Shown: positions 14,301-26,727 of the stretch, piece by piece
Layout: every line of letters starts with the position of its first letter
How positions within the stretch are numbered: position 1 is the first letter of the stretch
Assembly (NCBI RefSeq): GCF_001640805.2
Contig: NC_066853.1
Span: forward strand, 22,875,173-22,939,172
Source: Lates calcarifer
Lineage: Eukaryota > Chordata > Actinopteri > Centropomidae
Direction: 5' to 3'
Length of the DNA stretch: 64,000 nucleotides
The notes under the pieces: model-generated
Seen by the model: only the letters and a program-made list of their open reading frames with translations
Told to the model about the DNA's origin: nothing
The model's database searches: none
Made by a program: the position numbers and the translations under genes

Positions 14301-14900
14301 CTGAGATAATGAGTGAGATTAGCTCACTGTAAACAAAGCTCATAAAAACACTAAACTGGCAACATAATTTTGTAGTTTATTCTCTTGTTATCTCCAGCAG
14401 AGACTGTGCAGGCAAAAACAAATTCACACCACAAAGGCTGGAAAAAAATGAAGGCAAAAGTGAAAACATCACTGCTGCACAAAATAATAGCCTTCCGTGA
14501 CAGAAAACACAATTCACAGCTGACAGGACAGACAGTGACAGCATAATGACTACTGCCGCTAATGCAGGTACTGCACTGCACTCCAACAACAATGCTGCAA
14601 TTTCATTAGCCGGGCACATTCTGCCTGACTGATATTCAATTGTGATGCCAGAAATATCAGTGACAGTGAAAAATTGGAAATGGAGTCTTTTCCTGATGGT
14701 AGCCTAAATGGACAAAATGAGGCAAAAAAAAAAAAATGCAGTAACAAAAGCAACAAGTAGGCTTGTGAAAATCAGATATGATTTCAGATAATAATCTGCA
14801 GCCAGCTGGTGTTTCCACTCAGGAGAACAGACTCCGCAATTTAACCTGTCTCTATCTCTGCCATCCCTAACACTATCATTCCATCTCCCTCTTTTACCAG

Positions 14901-15086
14901 GTTGGAATAAACGAGTGGACTATGAGCCTGGAACGGGCAGTAAGCAGCTGTTTCCTAAGATGCACCTGGAGACCTGTGGTGGGCCGCTGTCATCTGTGAG
15001 GACCACAGTAGAGCTGCAGACCAGCCACATTGGGAAGGGCTGTGACCGGGAAACCTACTCTGAGAAATCTCTACAGAAACTCTGTG
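14901..15086 (+). CDS. clstn2: Calsyntenin-2 exon (visible exon 1): end of cadherin region and start of LNS domain
   Basis: The acceptor CTCTTTTACCAG ends at 14900. The first two bases complete a glycine codon, followed by WNKRVDYEPGTGSKQLFPKM and, after a short gap, TTVELQTSHIGKGCDRETYS. 'YEPGTG' and 'SHIGKGCDR.TYSE' are hallmarks of calsyntenins, between the second cadherin repeat and the LNS (laminin-G-like) domain. The exon ends in ...KLC plus one base (G) at 15086, and the next exon supplies GG in phase. Calsyntenins are postsynaptic type I membrane proteins, and this part is extracellular. The donor is GTTGGT, a poor match to GTRAGT, but it is the only nearby GT that keeps the frame and the conserved C-G junction. 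SKQLFPKMHLETCGGP favours calsyntenin-2 over -1 or -3. The preceding exon is not in the window. Confidence 0.93.
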
Positions 15087-16924
15087 GTTGGTGTAGCAAA
15101 AGAAAAAAAAAAAAGAAAGAAAGAAATTTCTCTTGTGTTTTGAATACCATAATCGCTGTTTGTGTGACCAGACTGACAAACAGCTTAGCACTGTGCATTT
15201 CTGGCATGGAGCAGTAAATCACACGAGAGCTGCACCTAAGGCTATTTGGATGATGGTGGTGGATATGTAGAATATACAGTAGATGGCTGATCAAAGATGA
15301 ATTCTGACTCAGGCAGCAAACTGAAGTTAGTGCACTGAATTAGAAGTAAGCTGCAGCTAAAAGCATCAGCTGAATCCATGGTCTGAGTAGCACGGTCAGA
15401 CAGGACCTGAGGCACCTTTCTTCACCCTTTTTAAACCAACATCTGAAAGCTCCCAGTCTGCGTTGCTTTCTCATCTCCACTTGTGTCCCTGGTAAACCCC
15501 TGTGCTAAATGAAGGCACCACAATTGCAAATTAAAGCTGTGTCACTAATGATGTGACAGAGCGAGGGCATTAGCTGCTCCAGATGCAGCCACACTTTCTC
15601 CTCAGTGACTGATGAGCAGCCGAGCTGCCGTGTCAGTGCCCAGAGCGCCAACAAAGCAGCCGAGCCTACCCGCTCCCCACTCCCCGCCCACACTGCACCG
15701 CCAGCAGGGGGGCTGGAGTCATCATCTTTGACTAACGGCCTTCACAAGTCCCCATTCCACCTCATCTGAATGCATAACATCCCCTCCCTGGCTCTGCCTC
15801 CCCTGGCTCCCGGTCCATGCATGGTTTACCACTAAAGAGTCTTTTTCAGGCACCTCATAATCATTATCTGATAGTGTATAGAATAAACTGTAATTGCTTT
15901 TTTAAAGCACAATCAATTTGAGATAATGTACAAAGACATCGGGCAAAGAAAAGGCTGCAGCTGCGTCCTGGAGAAGTCGATGCGTATTTATTTACTGAGG
16001 GAATCTAATTACTGGAGTCACATTGGCATGAGTATGAGGTAGAGAAAAAGAGAGCTTTAAAGACGGGGGAAAAACATCAATTAATGTGCTAATGTGTTAT
16101 TAGCAGAAATGAGCAGGTGCATGTTGCAATTGTTTGCCTGGACAAGGGAGACATGGTGAATTCTGACACTGGCCATTTTTTTGTATGTTTTCCATATTGC
16201 TTTGATGTATCACCATCCATAAGCTGTTTAAAGGATTTATAAATGTGGTTTAAACACATGAAATGCATTTTTCTCATCGCACAGGGGAAAAGATAGATCG
16301 GTACGGGCATGTCAAATATATCGAGGGGCAAGGTGAGCGACGTGGCAAAAATAACGTTTGTCAAGGTGACAGCTTGAAAACAAAGATCGTTCGGGACGCA
16401 ACATATTGAGGTTATTGTGTCAAAGGAATGATGGAGTTGCTTTTAAAGGGAAGAAAAAAGGGAATGGGATGAGTCGGTGCAGTGTGGCGATGATTAGTGT
16501 GTTTTGTCAGGACATACAGGGATCACATAACAAAACTGTCAGCTATAAACAATTCGTGTGATTGGCTGATTCAAGCCACATGGTGTCCTTCTCACCAACT
16601 CCTTGCTGTATCTTATCTCTTTGTGTCACCATAGCACTCAGTCAATACGTCCTCTCTGTTTCCATAGAGGAATGTTTTAGAGTTGAGCTATGTTCTGAGT
16701 TTGTGAACAATGACTCATATCGCTTTCCTTTTGAAAGTCAGTTTCATTTGCCATGAATCAATACCCACATCCACTATCCATCTTGGCCCATTGATTACAT
16801 ATTAAGCGCTGCCATCTGCCTCACTCATAAGTAATCATAGCCAAGGTTAGGCCAATATACACTGCATATCTGCAGTGATTGTTATTGACACATCTTCTGT
16901 CGCACCTCTTGTTTGTGACTCCAG
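15087..16924 (+). other. clstn2: Intron between visible exons 1 and 2
   Basis: This 1.84 kb intron starts with GTTGGT and ends with a CAG at 16922-16924. Just after the donor is a purine tract (15100-15128), mostly A with GAAA units. A GC-richer stretch lies at about 15540-15720, and a homeodomain-site-rich stretch at 15840-16060. No transposon is recognised. Confidence 0.85.
15840..16060. promoter_or_regulatory. Candidate conserved non-coding element (intronic)
   Basis: This repeat-free stretch has several TAAT/ATTA-type cores (CTCATAATCATTATC, CTGTAATTGC, GAATCTAATTACTGG) and a GCAGCTGCG E-box-like site within about 200 bases. Its mixed, non-simple composition resembles intronic enhancers of neuronal genes. 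This is an inference from sequence texture only. Conservation was not tested, and the function may be nil. Confidence 0.22.
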
Positions 16925-17182
16925 GGGCCTCCTCAGGCAGCACTGACCTTCTACCTGCCCCCAGCACTGCCACGAACTGGACAGCTTCCCTGGTGACTGA
17001 CAGCGGGAGGGACAGCGACTTGATCTTCAGGTTTGACGGTCGTCAGGCTGCAAAAATCCCAGACTGGGTGGTACCCCAGAATCTGACAGACCAGTTCACC
17101 ATAGCAACGTGGATGAAGCATGGACCCAGTCCTGGGCTCAGAGCTGAGAAGGAGACACTACTCTGTAACTCAGACAAGACTG
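16925..17182 (+). CDS. clstn2: Calsyntenin-2 exon (visible exon 2): N-terminal half of LNS domain
   Basis: The acceptor follows TTTGTGACTCCAG. The first two bases complete a glycine codon, then ASSGSTDLLPAPSTATNWTA, IFRFDGRQAAKIPDWVVPQN and LTDQFTIATWMKHGPSPG can be read, ending ...ETLLCNSDKT plus one base. 'FTIxxWMKHGP' and 'KETLLCNSDKT' are typical of the concanavalin-like LNS fold of calsyntenins. Two N-glycosylation sequons are visible, NWT and NLT. The exon is 258 nt and preserves phase 1 at both ends. The donor is GTGAGA, a good match. It is separated from the next exon by only 700 bases. Confidence 0.95.
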
Positions 17183-17882
17183 GTGAGAATGAGCCCTACA
17201 TGGATTGACACACAATTATCCCATAGCAAGATCAAAAGCCACCAAATCTTACCACTTTCACATGTTCTTATCTAATAACTATCCATGTGTCCTGTCCTTT
17301 CCTCTGTTTAACTCATCCTTGACTGGAAATTGATTTGGACAGTATTGTTTAAGTAAATGTCTTTGTCTTTATCCTTGTCTATAAGACCTTGGTTGTTCCA
17401 GCACTGGACAAGAGTAGTGTCTCCAGATGTCCACTATCAGTCATAGTTTGGGCTAAACAGTAGACCACTGTAACACACTGTGGAGGTGTTTATGATCTGA
17501 ACTGTTAGAGTGAGTATGAGGCCTAGAAAATATTAAAGCACACTAGAAGAAAATTACCTCAAAGTGAGCAACAGGAAGTCAATCATTTTCCAACTGTATT
17601 TAGGGAATAGGGCTGTAGAGCTTTCTAATTTTCCAACAAACCAAAGTCAGAAACATCATAGCTTACTTGCCCAAAGGGATGAGTTTGTTTTAAAAATCTC
17701 AGTGAAGAATTGTGGGAAACAACTGTCTGAAAGTTGGCCCCCTTCAAAAAAAATCCTGCTGTCCCACTTTTCTGAGGTTTCATAAAGCCAGATGTCAGAT
17801 TGCCTTTATCTGACAGTGAGTAGGTGTGGTTGGTGATTTGGTCCCTGGTGCCAACTCCTCTCTGTCTTTCTGCCTCCCACAG
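17183..17882 (+). other. clstn2: Intron between visible exons 2 and 3
   Basis: This 700-base intron runs from GTGAGA to CCCACAG. No repeat or other feature is recognised in it. The open frames at 17564-17785 (plus) and 17625-17906 (minus) have no family similarity. Confidence 0.9.
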
Positions 17883-18004
17883 AGATGAACCGTCATCACT
17901 ACTCACTGTATGTCCATAATTGCCGCTTGGTGTTTCTGCTGAGGAGAGACTTCACACAGGTGGACACATTCAGACCAGCCGAGTTCCACTGGAAACTGGA
18001 GCAG
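17883..18004 (+). CDS. clstn2: Calsyntenin-2 exon (visible exon 3): middle of LNS domain
   Basis: After the acceptor CTGCCTCCCACAG the exon reads (G)AG ATG AAC..., giving E-MNRHHYSLYVHNCRLVFLL and RRDFTQVDTFRPAEFHWKLE followed by Q. 'MNRHHYxLYVHxCR' and 'RPAEFHWKL' are strongly conserved in calsyntenins. The exon is 122 nt. It enters in phase 1 and ends at a codon boundary (CAG), followed by a strong donor, GTAAGA. The next exon lies 23.9 kb downstream. Confidence 0.96.
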
Positions 18005-18716
18005 GTAAGATGCTAATGCTAGGACACATACAGCAGACAGGAAATCGTGTATTCTGAATGACCTCAGTTAATACTTGAGTTCATCTTTGTGGATTTGATA
18101 AGTAGGTAATGAGCCAATCTCTGGATTAAACCTGTATTAAACATCCAGTGGGATTTATTTCTTGGCTTAATCTGTGTTAGTCAGTATCTTGCACTAATAC
18201 TAAAAGGCTCCTGGTAAGACTTTGGGGTTCATTTACAGTGTGGCTTAAGCTTGAGGAAGTGAGAACCACCGGTCAGTTCACTGACTGGTTGCACATCAGG
18301 TTTATAAAAAGCTTTACACACATCCATGGTTTTGTTTCTGTTTGTGTGTGCACACAGTAACTTGTATGCATTTCTATTTAGTGCTTGGTTGCACAGAAAA
18401 TGCTCTTTCAGTCCAAAAAACGAGCCTAACCTTTAATTAACCCCAATTAATTTGAGCAACTCTCACACCACTCTACTTAATAACCATAGAGTTTTTAATG
18501 ACTTAAGTGACTTCTCAATAAATATTTGGCATGGATATTAAGACTTTCCAGGCGGTATTTTGTTACAGCCAGAGTTGTTTTTTTTTCTTCTTTCTCTTCA
18601 CCATCTCACTGCCTGACACATCATATAAAGATTTCTGTAAGAATCAAATATATCCAGAGATAAAACACTGACATGTGATCAGAACTGGAAATGATTACAG
18701 ACATGATTTTGGGAAG

Positions 18717-18743
18717 CTTTTAATTAAAACTTTTAATTAAAAG
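18717..18743. repeat. Tandem copy of a palindromic 13-mer
   Basis: CTTTTAATTAAAA is followed at once by CTTTTAATTAAAAG. Each unit is nearly self-complementary and contains TTTAATTAAA. It may form a small cruciform or simply be AT-rich slippage. Confidence 0.8.
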
Positions 18744-18846
18744 TTTAAAAGTGGTCTAGAAAATACTGTCTGTCCTCATGGTATGTCCTACACAGAAATA
18801 TTTTTAAGAGATGGATACTTGAACTAATGGGCACAGCAAACAGAGA

Positions 18847-18848
<2 letters not shown>

Positions 18849-18894
<46 letters not shown>
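18849..18894. repeat. (GT)23 microsatellite
   Basis: This is an uninterrupted run of GT dinucleotides on the plus strand, inside the large intron. It is likely polymorphic. Confidence 0.97.
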
Positions 18895-18897
<3 letters not shown>

Positions 18898-19189
18898 ACA
18901 GCAGCTGTGTGTTGATCAAGGATCCTGTCTGAAAGTCAGACAGGTCACCTCGCCTCACAAGACCCCACGCTCACTCAGCAGGGACATTTGATTTGGGTGG
19001 ACAGACACACAGCTGAGCCTGGACATCCAGATGCAGCACCCAGGGCTAATTTGATCAGACAGATCACTGGTCTTGACTCGGGGGAGAGCATGAAAGAGGT
19101 CGTCATCCTTCAACAACGGAAAAACTTAAACACAGTTGGGATTTTATACACTGATTCCTGTATTTCTTAGATACATATTTACAGTGTGC

Positions 19190-19262
19190 GTTGGCCTGGT
19201 TTGACAGCTGCTGTACACAACTGCCCTCACAGAGTAAATAAAGTTGTGTTGAATTGAATCAA
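19190..19262 (+). repeat. Possible retroelement 3' tail
   Basis: AATAAAGTTGTGTTGAATTG is followed by another AATCAAATTG unit. A polyadenylation-like AATAAA followed by repeated TTGAATTGAATT units is the usual end of several fish LINE/SINE families. The body upstream is too decayed for me to name. Confidence 0.35.
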
Positions 19263-20754
19263 ATTGACCTGAGCTGAAGATGAAGGGTTTTGTAATTCTC
19301 CACAAGAGAGCATTATTAGAATTTGCACAAGATAGTTAACAAAATACAAAAACAAAATACACAGATTCACTAATCTACAGTGCTATATGATAATCATTCA
19401 CAGAGAGCAGTGTACAAAACATTCAGGAAGCAACTTCTTCTTTCAACCACCAACCATCGCTATCACTAGTTAAAATGGCAAACATCACCAGTAGCAGATT
19501 TGTATGTAAGCCAAAATTTAACTTATCAGTTCTTATCAGTCTGTTTTAAGCACTCTCTGTAACAGCTGAAAGTAAGTGTGAGTGTTTTGTTGCAGTAAGA
19601 GTGTTTTTGTAGTTCAAGGGATACGTCCTGATTGCATCCCATCAATTTCAGGAGTTGTACTCTCCCAGTTAATCTTTCATTCATGTCATATGAATAAATA
19701 AAAATTTTAAAGATAATATTTTTGGAATGGACCCTTCAGGATTTTGATCACATTGATCATGTGAAAAATAATTTGTCAGATTAAGTTGACTAAAGATGTT
19801 ATTTCAATGTTAGATATATCAAACAAAATATTATAGGATTTGGATAGGGATCACAGACTCTAGGACTTCTCTAATTAACTGTATGTTTAATTAATGTGAG
19901 AGTTTTTATGGCAGGCTAAGGGGAGCATTTGGGAAACTTGGACTCATGACCTACATATGTTTGAAATCTTGGATACAGCACTTTCAGACTTTTTCTGTAA
20001 TGTGTCATAGCTTGTTGGCAGAGGAAAAAAGACCCTCTTTTAATGTTTATGTTCTAAAACAATAAAGCTAATATCCTGCTAAATGCACCCTAAATACACA
20101 CATAATTGAATACAGTTTAGTGGCCAGCTTGTTCATATTCAGTAATTTCAGTGTGAAATGGGCTTTACCTTTGATAAAAACATTACACCTTTAAGTTGGT
20201 TTCCTGCTTTGCCATAAAGAGTTGGCACAACAGGTTGGATGTTTGAGAATTCTTGGTAGTTAATAAAGAGATTAGGTGGTGAGTTTATTTGTAGCCTTGT
20301 GTAAATTGATTTTGACTTAGTGATGTTTTTTCATTCATTACCTTGTTCCTTCATTACCTTGAGGTGATAAAAGTTTCTAAAGACTACTGCAGTATGTGGT
20401 GCTGGCAGCACATACATCTTTGAAACAGGCTGCACAATAGTTAACTGTGGAGTTTCCTGAGCACTTTTTAAATCTCTTTCTCTTTTTTTTTACATTCCTT
20501 TTCTCATCCTCCTCTCTCTTGTTAATACTTGTCTCTGAAACCCTGGGGCATGAAAGGAAACTTTCATTAAGTTGCTATCTCCCCTCGCCTTGTCACTACT
20601 TCCTCCTCATCTGCTAATGTCTTTTAAACAAAATGAACTTCTGAATACCTCCAACCCAGAAAAACTCTCTCACAGAAGAATCTCCTCTCCTTACACTGGT
20701 TTATCACAGAAGTGATAATTAATTTCTCATACAATCCAATCAGGCATTACGAGC

Positions 20755-20776
20755 GGGGGGGTGGGGAGGGGTGGGG
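20755..20776 (+). other. Strong G-quadruplex motif
   Basis: Seven G, T, four G, A, four G, T, four G: four G-runs with single-base loops on the coding strand, so both the DNA and the nascent intronic RNA could form a stable quadruplex. The motif is read directly from the sequence. Any effect on splicing or transcription is inference. Confidence 0.75.
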
Positions 20777-23700
20777 TAGCTACAGATATTAGTTTTACCT
20801 GCTGTAAAAAAAAATGAGTGTACTATCTGTTAATAACAGACACAGTAGTTAGAGACAGTGTGGATTTATGCATATAGGCCTATTGTGTTTGGTGTGATTC
20901 AGTATTTTTAAGCTTTGCTATCTGTGCTGCGTGCTTTGTTGAGATAGATGGCCTGAGGTTTTTATTGACTTCAGTGAAGAGCTTTGCATTTGGCTAGTAT
21001 TGAACATGTCTTTTGTGTGCAGTTTCATATTCTTTAAATGCAGACTGTCATTCCAGCATCTCAAAGAGGGAGAATGTCAATCTTGAACAGGTTTTCTGTA
21101 AGAGCCAGCACTGACTGAGCTGCTGCATGTGTTCCAACTATGTAGAAAATTGGTTTGGGTGTCCAGGAAATTCACTGGCTGAAAGAATAACTCACTCACA
21201 CAACCAGACGCAGACTCAGGTTCTTGGATGGCGTATTAACAGTTAATTCAACTTTATTATTCCATTGATCTAGACAAATTCTTTTGAAGTAAGTCAGTCA
21301 AGCCTGGTTGGTTGCTTGATTGAATTCTGCATAAATCATTTCAAATTATCCAAATGAAGGTGAACACAAAAAGTAACCCCCTGGATTAGCTGCTGTAGTT
21401 AACTGCATAAGGACCAACTTCTTGGATAAGTTGCTGGCCATGTGTGAGGCTTTGATCTGGAGTTGTTTTTAGCATATTGGTATAAAAGAGAAGCAGAGAA
21501 TGACAGTGATCCAGTAGACTATATTACAAGGCACTGTAATTTACTTTGATCAAATTTATCTAAACCAGAGCACAGTGGATAAATGAAGAAGAGAAGAAGA
21601 GGCAAAAATGTAGCAAGAGGATGTATAAGGGAAAAATTTGCTGCAAAAAATGTGACTTGTTGATGACAGACTTAGAAAATCTGAAATTGTCCCCTGCTGG
21701 TGACTGTGTTTCACCTGCCCAAAATCAACTGGAAGAAGAATAGTCAGTCCTTAGCAATAGCAATTACAGCCTCTACAAGGCAAAGTCATTTCAACATCTG
21801 TAGAATCATGTTACATATGAAACAATAAGCAATAACTGTATGCACTTATTGGCTAATCAAAATAGATTTCGCACAGCGAAAAAAAAATTGCTAACCGTGG
21901 GACTAACTTCTGTGTTTGTTTTTGTGTGGACTCTGTTTGAAATGTTAATGTAAGATTTAATGTTATTTGAAAAAATATTAGCACTGATTTGCACTGATTT
22001 GCCCAAAATCTGTATGTTGTTTTGCCAGAGTTGCACACACCACTGAAATAAGACCCTGGTTGAAATATATTGAAAGTTTCCTTTATCTTTAAGTTGAGTA
22101 AATTAGCCTTTTTCCTTTGCAAACACTCACGTGAGTTCTAACTTATATCAGTACATAACATTTACAACATTATACGTTGTGACTCAACACTACCCTAAAC
22201 AATCATTTGCACTGGTAAATCATGAATGTCCATTTTTAGGCCATGCTCCAAATTTTCATGAAAATGCTGGTGGGATACATGTTTAGCCCATTAGGACTAT
22301 AAAAGATAGAATTTCTGTTTGAGTCTAGTGAATATTAGTTGTCAGTGGTGTTTCATTTCTTCCATGTTTCTGTTTTATAACATGTCCCACACAGTGAGAT
22401 GAATGGAAATGCTCGGTTTACAGTCAGAAGAAATCCTGCATTGTGCCCTCATTTGACAGGGTGCGGGGACTTTGGCAAGAAGAGAAAATCAATGAGAAGT
22501 CACCTCAAGCCTTTCAGCTAAGAAAAGAATGAGAAAAAAACGGCGGGGATAATTGAGATCTAAATGATGTTTCCACCAGGAGTCTAAATTGAATGTGGAA
22601 GTGACATCATTACCTTCGGCTACCCCATGGAAAACACTTATTTTTTTCAGGGAAGCAATCAAGCAAACACTGAGGGGGGATTTTTTTTTCTGATTTCAGG
22701 GTGGACAGCAGTGGGAAATGAGAAATTTAATCAGTGACCATCCATGTAGTGTGGTACAGGTTTGCCCTGTTTGTTCTGTAGTTGTCTCATACGTGTATAC
22801 TCCATTCTAACCAGTCTATGCATACTAGTCAGACCTTTAAGCCATTGTAGCAGTGTGGCTCTGGGGATGGAGATGTCAGTCAGTCTGTTGGAGAACACTA
22901 AAGTGGATAGTTTTACCAATGGGTTAAAGTAGGTCATTGCTCAGGGCCCCAGACCCATTAGAGGAACTGGCTTCCAGGTCTAACATGTGACAGTTAAGTT
23001 TGTGGTGATTTTATTGATTGCAAATCATGCACCACTAAAGTACATTCTAAACTAAAATGATGGAAACCTGAGGGTGACACCTGCATTATTAACTAATCCT
23101 CTTAATTAAAATACAGGTGATACATTTCCCTAAATTAGTTTGTGCTTAATACATTTAAAATACATACACAAAAAAAGACGAGGTGGAGGGTAGCAGGATG
23201 CTCAACACATTTTTGCCTGGGGGCCTTCTAGTGAATTAATTAATTCTGGAAATTTTTAATATTGGCTTTAATCTGCTGTGGCTCTGTGCACCTACAGTAA
23301 CCTACAAAAATGGTCATGAATTTGATAATAACTTAAATTCTTAATAAGTTCTTTGTTAATACTTGTTAATACTGTAGATAGAATTGTGACTTTATAGATA
23401 TATAAATTATAATACAATAACTTTTACAGGTGGACTAGATTTCAGGAAAAGGGTTGCTAAAGAGCTCTTTCATAAAAGCAACTCATCAAGCAACTGAGCT
23501 TAGACTAATCTCACCACTCCAACTGCACATAGTCTGTTTCACTGTGAGTAAGAAAGAAAGTCTCAAGTCCAAATTGTCCAAAGTTTGAATACGTTCTAGT
23601 TTAACGGCTGCATGAATTGAAAAGTTCATGACCTTAGCATCATCCTGTGAGGGCAAATTTCAAAAGGTTTTTATGTGCTTCCTTCTACATTACCATATGA

Positions 23701-24977
23701 ATGTGGTTGTAAAAGCTAACAAGTGAATTTCAAAGTGTGCACTCACATCCACGATAGACATGTACAATGCCAGAATGTTCTCTCAGTCATGAGAATAAAA
23801 GGTGTAGAACAGCATGTCGTTTTTATTTATTTATTTTTTATTATTATTTTTTTTGCCAACCACTTGGCATGATCTTCCCCCACGGTTGCCTCCTAACTGG
23901 TCCAGGCTTATTGTTGAAACAAACATCTCCTGAGCATAATCCACACGCTGAGCATCTGGCATTTTCAAATTGCTGATGCGCTGCTGTTGACTGCTGTCAT
24001 CAGAAACTCCTTGTTGGTAAACTACAGGATGTTTAGGGACATCTCTACCTGACAAACTTATGAAATGATGTTGTTTTCATTATGAAGTCAGAAAAATGTG
24101 TTGTTTGCAAAAAATGGTGAAGGTCTGCGCAACATCTGTCTCACTGAGGGAAGAAGGAGATGCTGGTAGTGGAAAAGGGAAGGCACACGGCAGTCATACA
24201 CACTGGCTGGCTCTCAGGGACAGACATGCTATGAGGAGCACACAGCAGTACCACAGGCTCAAATAATAGCACACACAGCTGTCTCCCATTTTGCACCAAA
24301 TTAATGTGCAAATGAGGGTGGTGCAATTTTGATCAACAAACAGCATCAAACAGATGAGTGAAACAAGCAACATGGTATTACACATTTTTAAATTTGAACC
24401 ATTTAGCCGAGTGATTAACAATCAATCCACAATGACCAAAAAATCACAATTTTCCTTGTGAAATGTGTGTTTTCTTCATCCCCTTTGTCCTTAAACATCA
24501 AGCAACAGTAGTGCCCTAGTTAATGAAGAGCAAAGAGTGTATGAGCTTAACAACTGACAAATGTATTTCCATATTTTAGAAAATTCCTGTAGTTTGTGTT
24601 CAGCATTAACAGAAAAGAGTACAAAAAACCCTCCACATTTTGCAGGTCTCTCTGTCTCCTACCTTATCTGTGCTGCTGTTTTACCTTCTCTCTGTAACAT
24701 ACACACACACACACTCTCCCTCGTCATGGGAGGGTTCGTGTTGAATGATAGATGACTCTTACTAAAGAGCCTGCTAAATTTAGAGCTCTGCTGTACCACC
24801 GGGCTCCAAAGAACGTGATGGACACACACATGCAAACACACACACACAGACACACACACAGGTTTTTGAAGGGTCATCCTGACTGTCTGTTTGAAGTACA
24901 TGGAGACTCATACAGTTTCAACTCTGGTTCTTGTCTTGTCAGTCCACCTGTGCCCCTTGTCCATGTGTTTACACAGA

Positions 24978-24999
24978 CCCCCCCCACCCCCCCACCCCC
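24978..24999 (-). other. C-rich tract (G-quadruplex potential on minus strand)
   Basis: C8-A-C7-A-C5 on the plus strand gives G-runs with single-base loops on the minus strand. It can also be seen as low-complexity slippage. Confidence 0.55.
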
Positions 25000-26091
25000 A
25001 ACACAGTTTCATTTTCCATGCTTTTTTAATGCACTAAGCTCCTACAGACGTTTTTTCAATGTGTGTGTTCTGAGTCATCATCTACCTCTGGGTCAGGACT
25101 AAGATCTCACTGTTTACTCAGCTCAGGGCTAACATCTCACAGCTTTACTGTGACCATTGGCCTTTATACATGATTGTCCATGCCACTCTTCCTGTAAAAT
25201 TGTGGCCAAGTGGAGCATGCGATTCTTCTGTGTCAAAATCCCTCTGAAATACATGTGTCATCAGAGAGCCCATCATTCCTCAGATGCCCACACAACAGAT
25301 AGTCACATTAAAACAGTGGATTTATTGTGGACAGCTGAGTAGCCGTCCCTGAATTTTTTATATTGATTGGCAGCCATGCAAATAGCCTTGTTTGTATTCA
25401 GCTGGTGGATCTTATTGACAGCAGGAATCAATAACCATGGAAAGATGAAAGGATAAAGACAGAGGACAGAGGAAGTGAGAGAATGAAAAAAGGGACAGAA
25501 ATGGTAGGTGAAAGAGAGAAACACCTCAGGGTACAAGGATGAAGAAAGGAAAGATGGTGATGAAGGCAACACTGGGAAAAACAGTCAGAAATGGCCTCTG
25601 ATCAGGACAGGCACATGCCTTTATATAACATATTAGGGGAGAGTAGCTGAAAAAATTTGAAACAGACAATAAACAATATATATCAACATGATATCACTCA
25701 AACACAATCTTTGCTAGAATAATGATTAAATAATAATTTAATAAGCCTAATTGAAGCAGGCAGGTTTTGTTGTTGCAAGAATGATATCACTCATTCATCT
25801 CAGACAACATTATTATCATATTCTGCCTAGGCGTCTTTCAGCCTCTGCTATCACAGTCTGCTTCTCAAATGAAATCAGCCTTTATTACAAACACACTTTC
25901 CAAGACCACATTCCATGCAGTTTTCCATCATTTTTATTTCTTTCACATCCCACCCTCCCTGGATAATATTACCTCCTCTTTATTAGAGTGGGAAATACTA
26001 TAGATCTTAGATAGGTGGAAATCATACTGGTGAGGCCACTAAATGACAGGGTAGAGGAGCAATGGCTTTTATTACTTTGCCTGACTGTGAC

Positions 26092-26095
<4 letters not shown>

Positions 26096-26135
<40 letters not shown>

Positions 26136-26140
26136 TGTGT
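26096..26140. repeat. (TG)n microsatellite, interrupted once
   Basis: A TG run to 26132 is broken by an extra T and then continues briefly. Confidence 0.95.
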
Positions 26141-26607
26141 ATATTATGTGATCAGTGATGTGCAGAGTGGTATACATAGTTGGGTATGTTTGTGCATTTG
26201 GGCATAGTGGCATGTGGTATTTCTTATCCATGTGTCAGTAAGTGCGGATGGTTAGTGGGCCTTAAAGGGGCTATTTTTAGGTTTTCTCTATTGCCAAACA
26301 TGACTTCTTTCCTGGAGTAGCTGGTAGTGATGATCGATTGCCAAGAGCTTCAGCCATTGTTAGGATACACCCTTTGAGCAGTACTACTTCTTCATGGGAG
26401 TCTAGAAGCTGCAGTGAGTTGCTATCAGAAAGTGATGAGATTGGCCAGGGCAAGGCAGTTAGCATACCAACTTCAGAGAAGCGTTACACGTCCTTTGTAA
26501 CAAATTTGAGACTCAAGTCCTTCATGACAAGCTAATTTCAAGTAATTTCTGACATGTCCATGTCCAAGTCCTTTTGTGACTAGTTCTTTATGACAAGTCC
26601 AAGTTAG

Positions 26608-26727
26608 TATGTCTGTGTAGGTTCTCAGTCATTCAGGTCATGGTAGTCTTAAGTGCTAAAGTTGAAGGCAACTGTACTTCTTTTAGGTAACCTAAAAGTA
26701 CAGTTGCCTTCAACTTTAGCACTTAAG
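26608..26727. mobile_element. Small fold-back insertion flanked by 13-bp direct repeats
   Basis: The arms at 26648-26687 (CTTAAGTGCTAAAGTTGAAG...) and 26691-26727 (...CTTCAACTTTAGCACTTAAG) are reverse complements except for a three-base insertion in the left arm. They are separated only by TAA. A 40-base lead-in (26608-26647) contains GTAGGTTCTCAGTCATTCAG. The unit is bounded by identical 13-mers, AAGTCCAAGTTAG, at 26595-26607 and 26728-26740, as expected of a target-site duplication. The lead-in and stem resemble a fish repeat I have met before, but I cannot name the family. An extended hairpin of about 37 bp is predicted. Confidence 0.7.

Larger units (their letters stand above)
1..14900 (+). 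other. clstn2: Intron (3' part) upstream of the first visible calsyntenin exon
   Basis: No exon-like coding segment with splice sites is visible before the acceptor at 14899-14900, so this is read as the 3' part of a long intron. It holds a decayed non-LTR fragment (190-1040), another non-LTR 3' end (5540-5700), a pyrimidine-rich tract (4390-4740), short CA/TG runs and one copy of a dispersed repeat (13005-13285). The remaining sequence is AT-rich and I see nothing else I can name. Open frames here, such as 6921-7472, are low-complexity and lack family similarity. Confidence 0.7.

Noticed and set aside
15695..15716. CTCF-like motif (CCGCCAGCAGGGGGG)
   Set aside because: An extra G replaces the expected C in the core, so the match is too weak to call.
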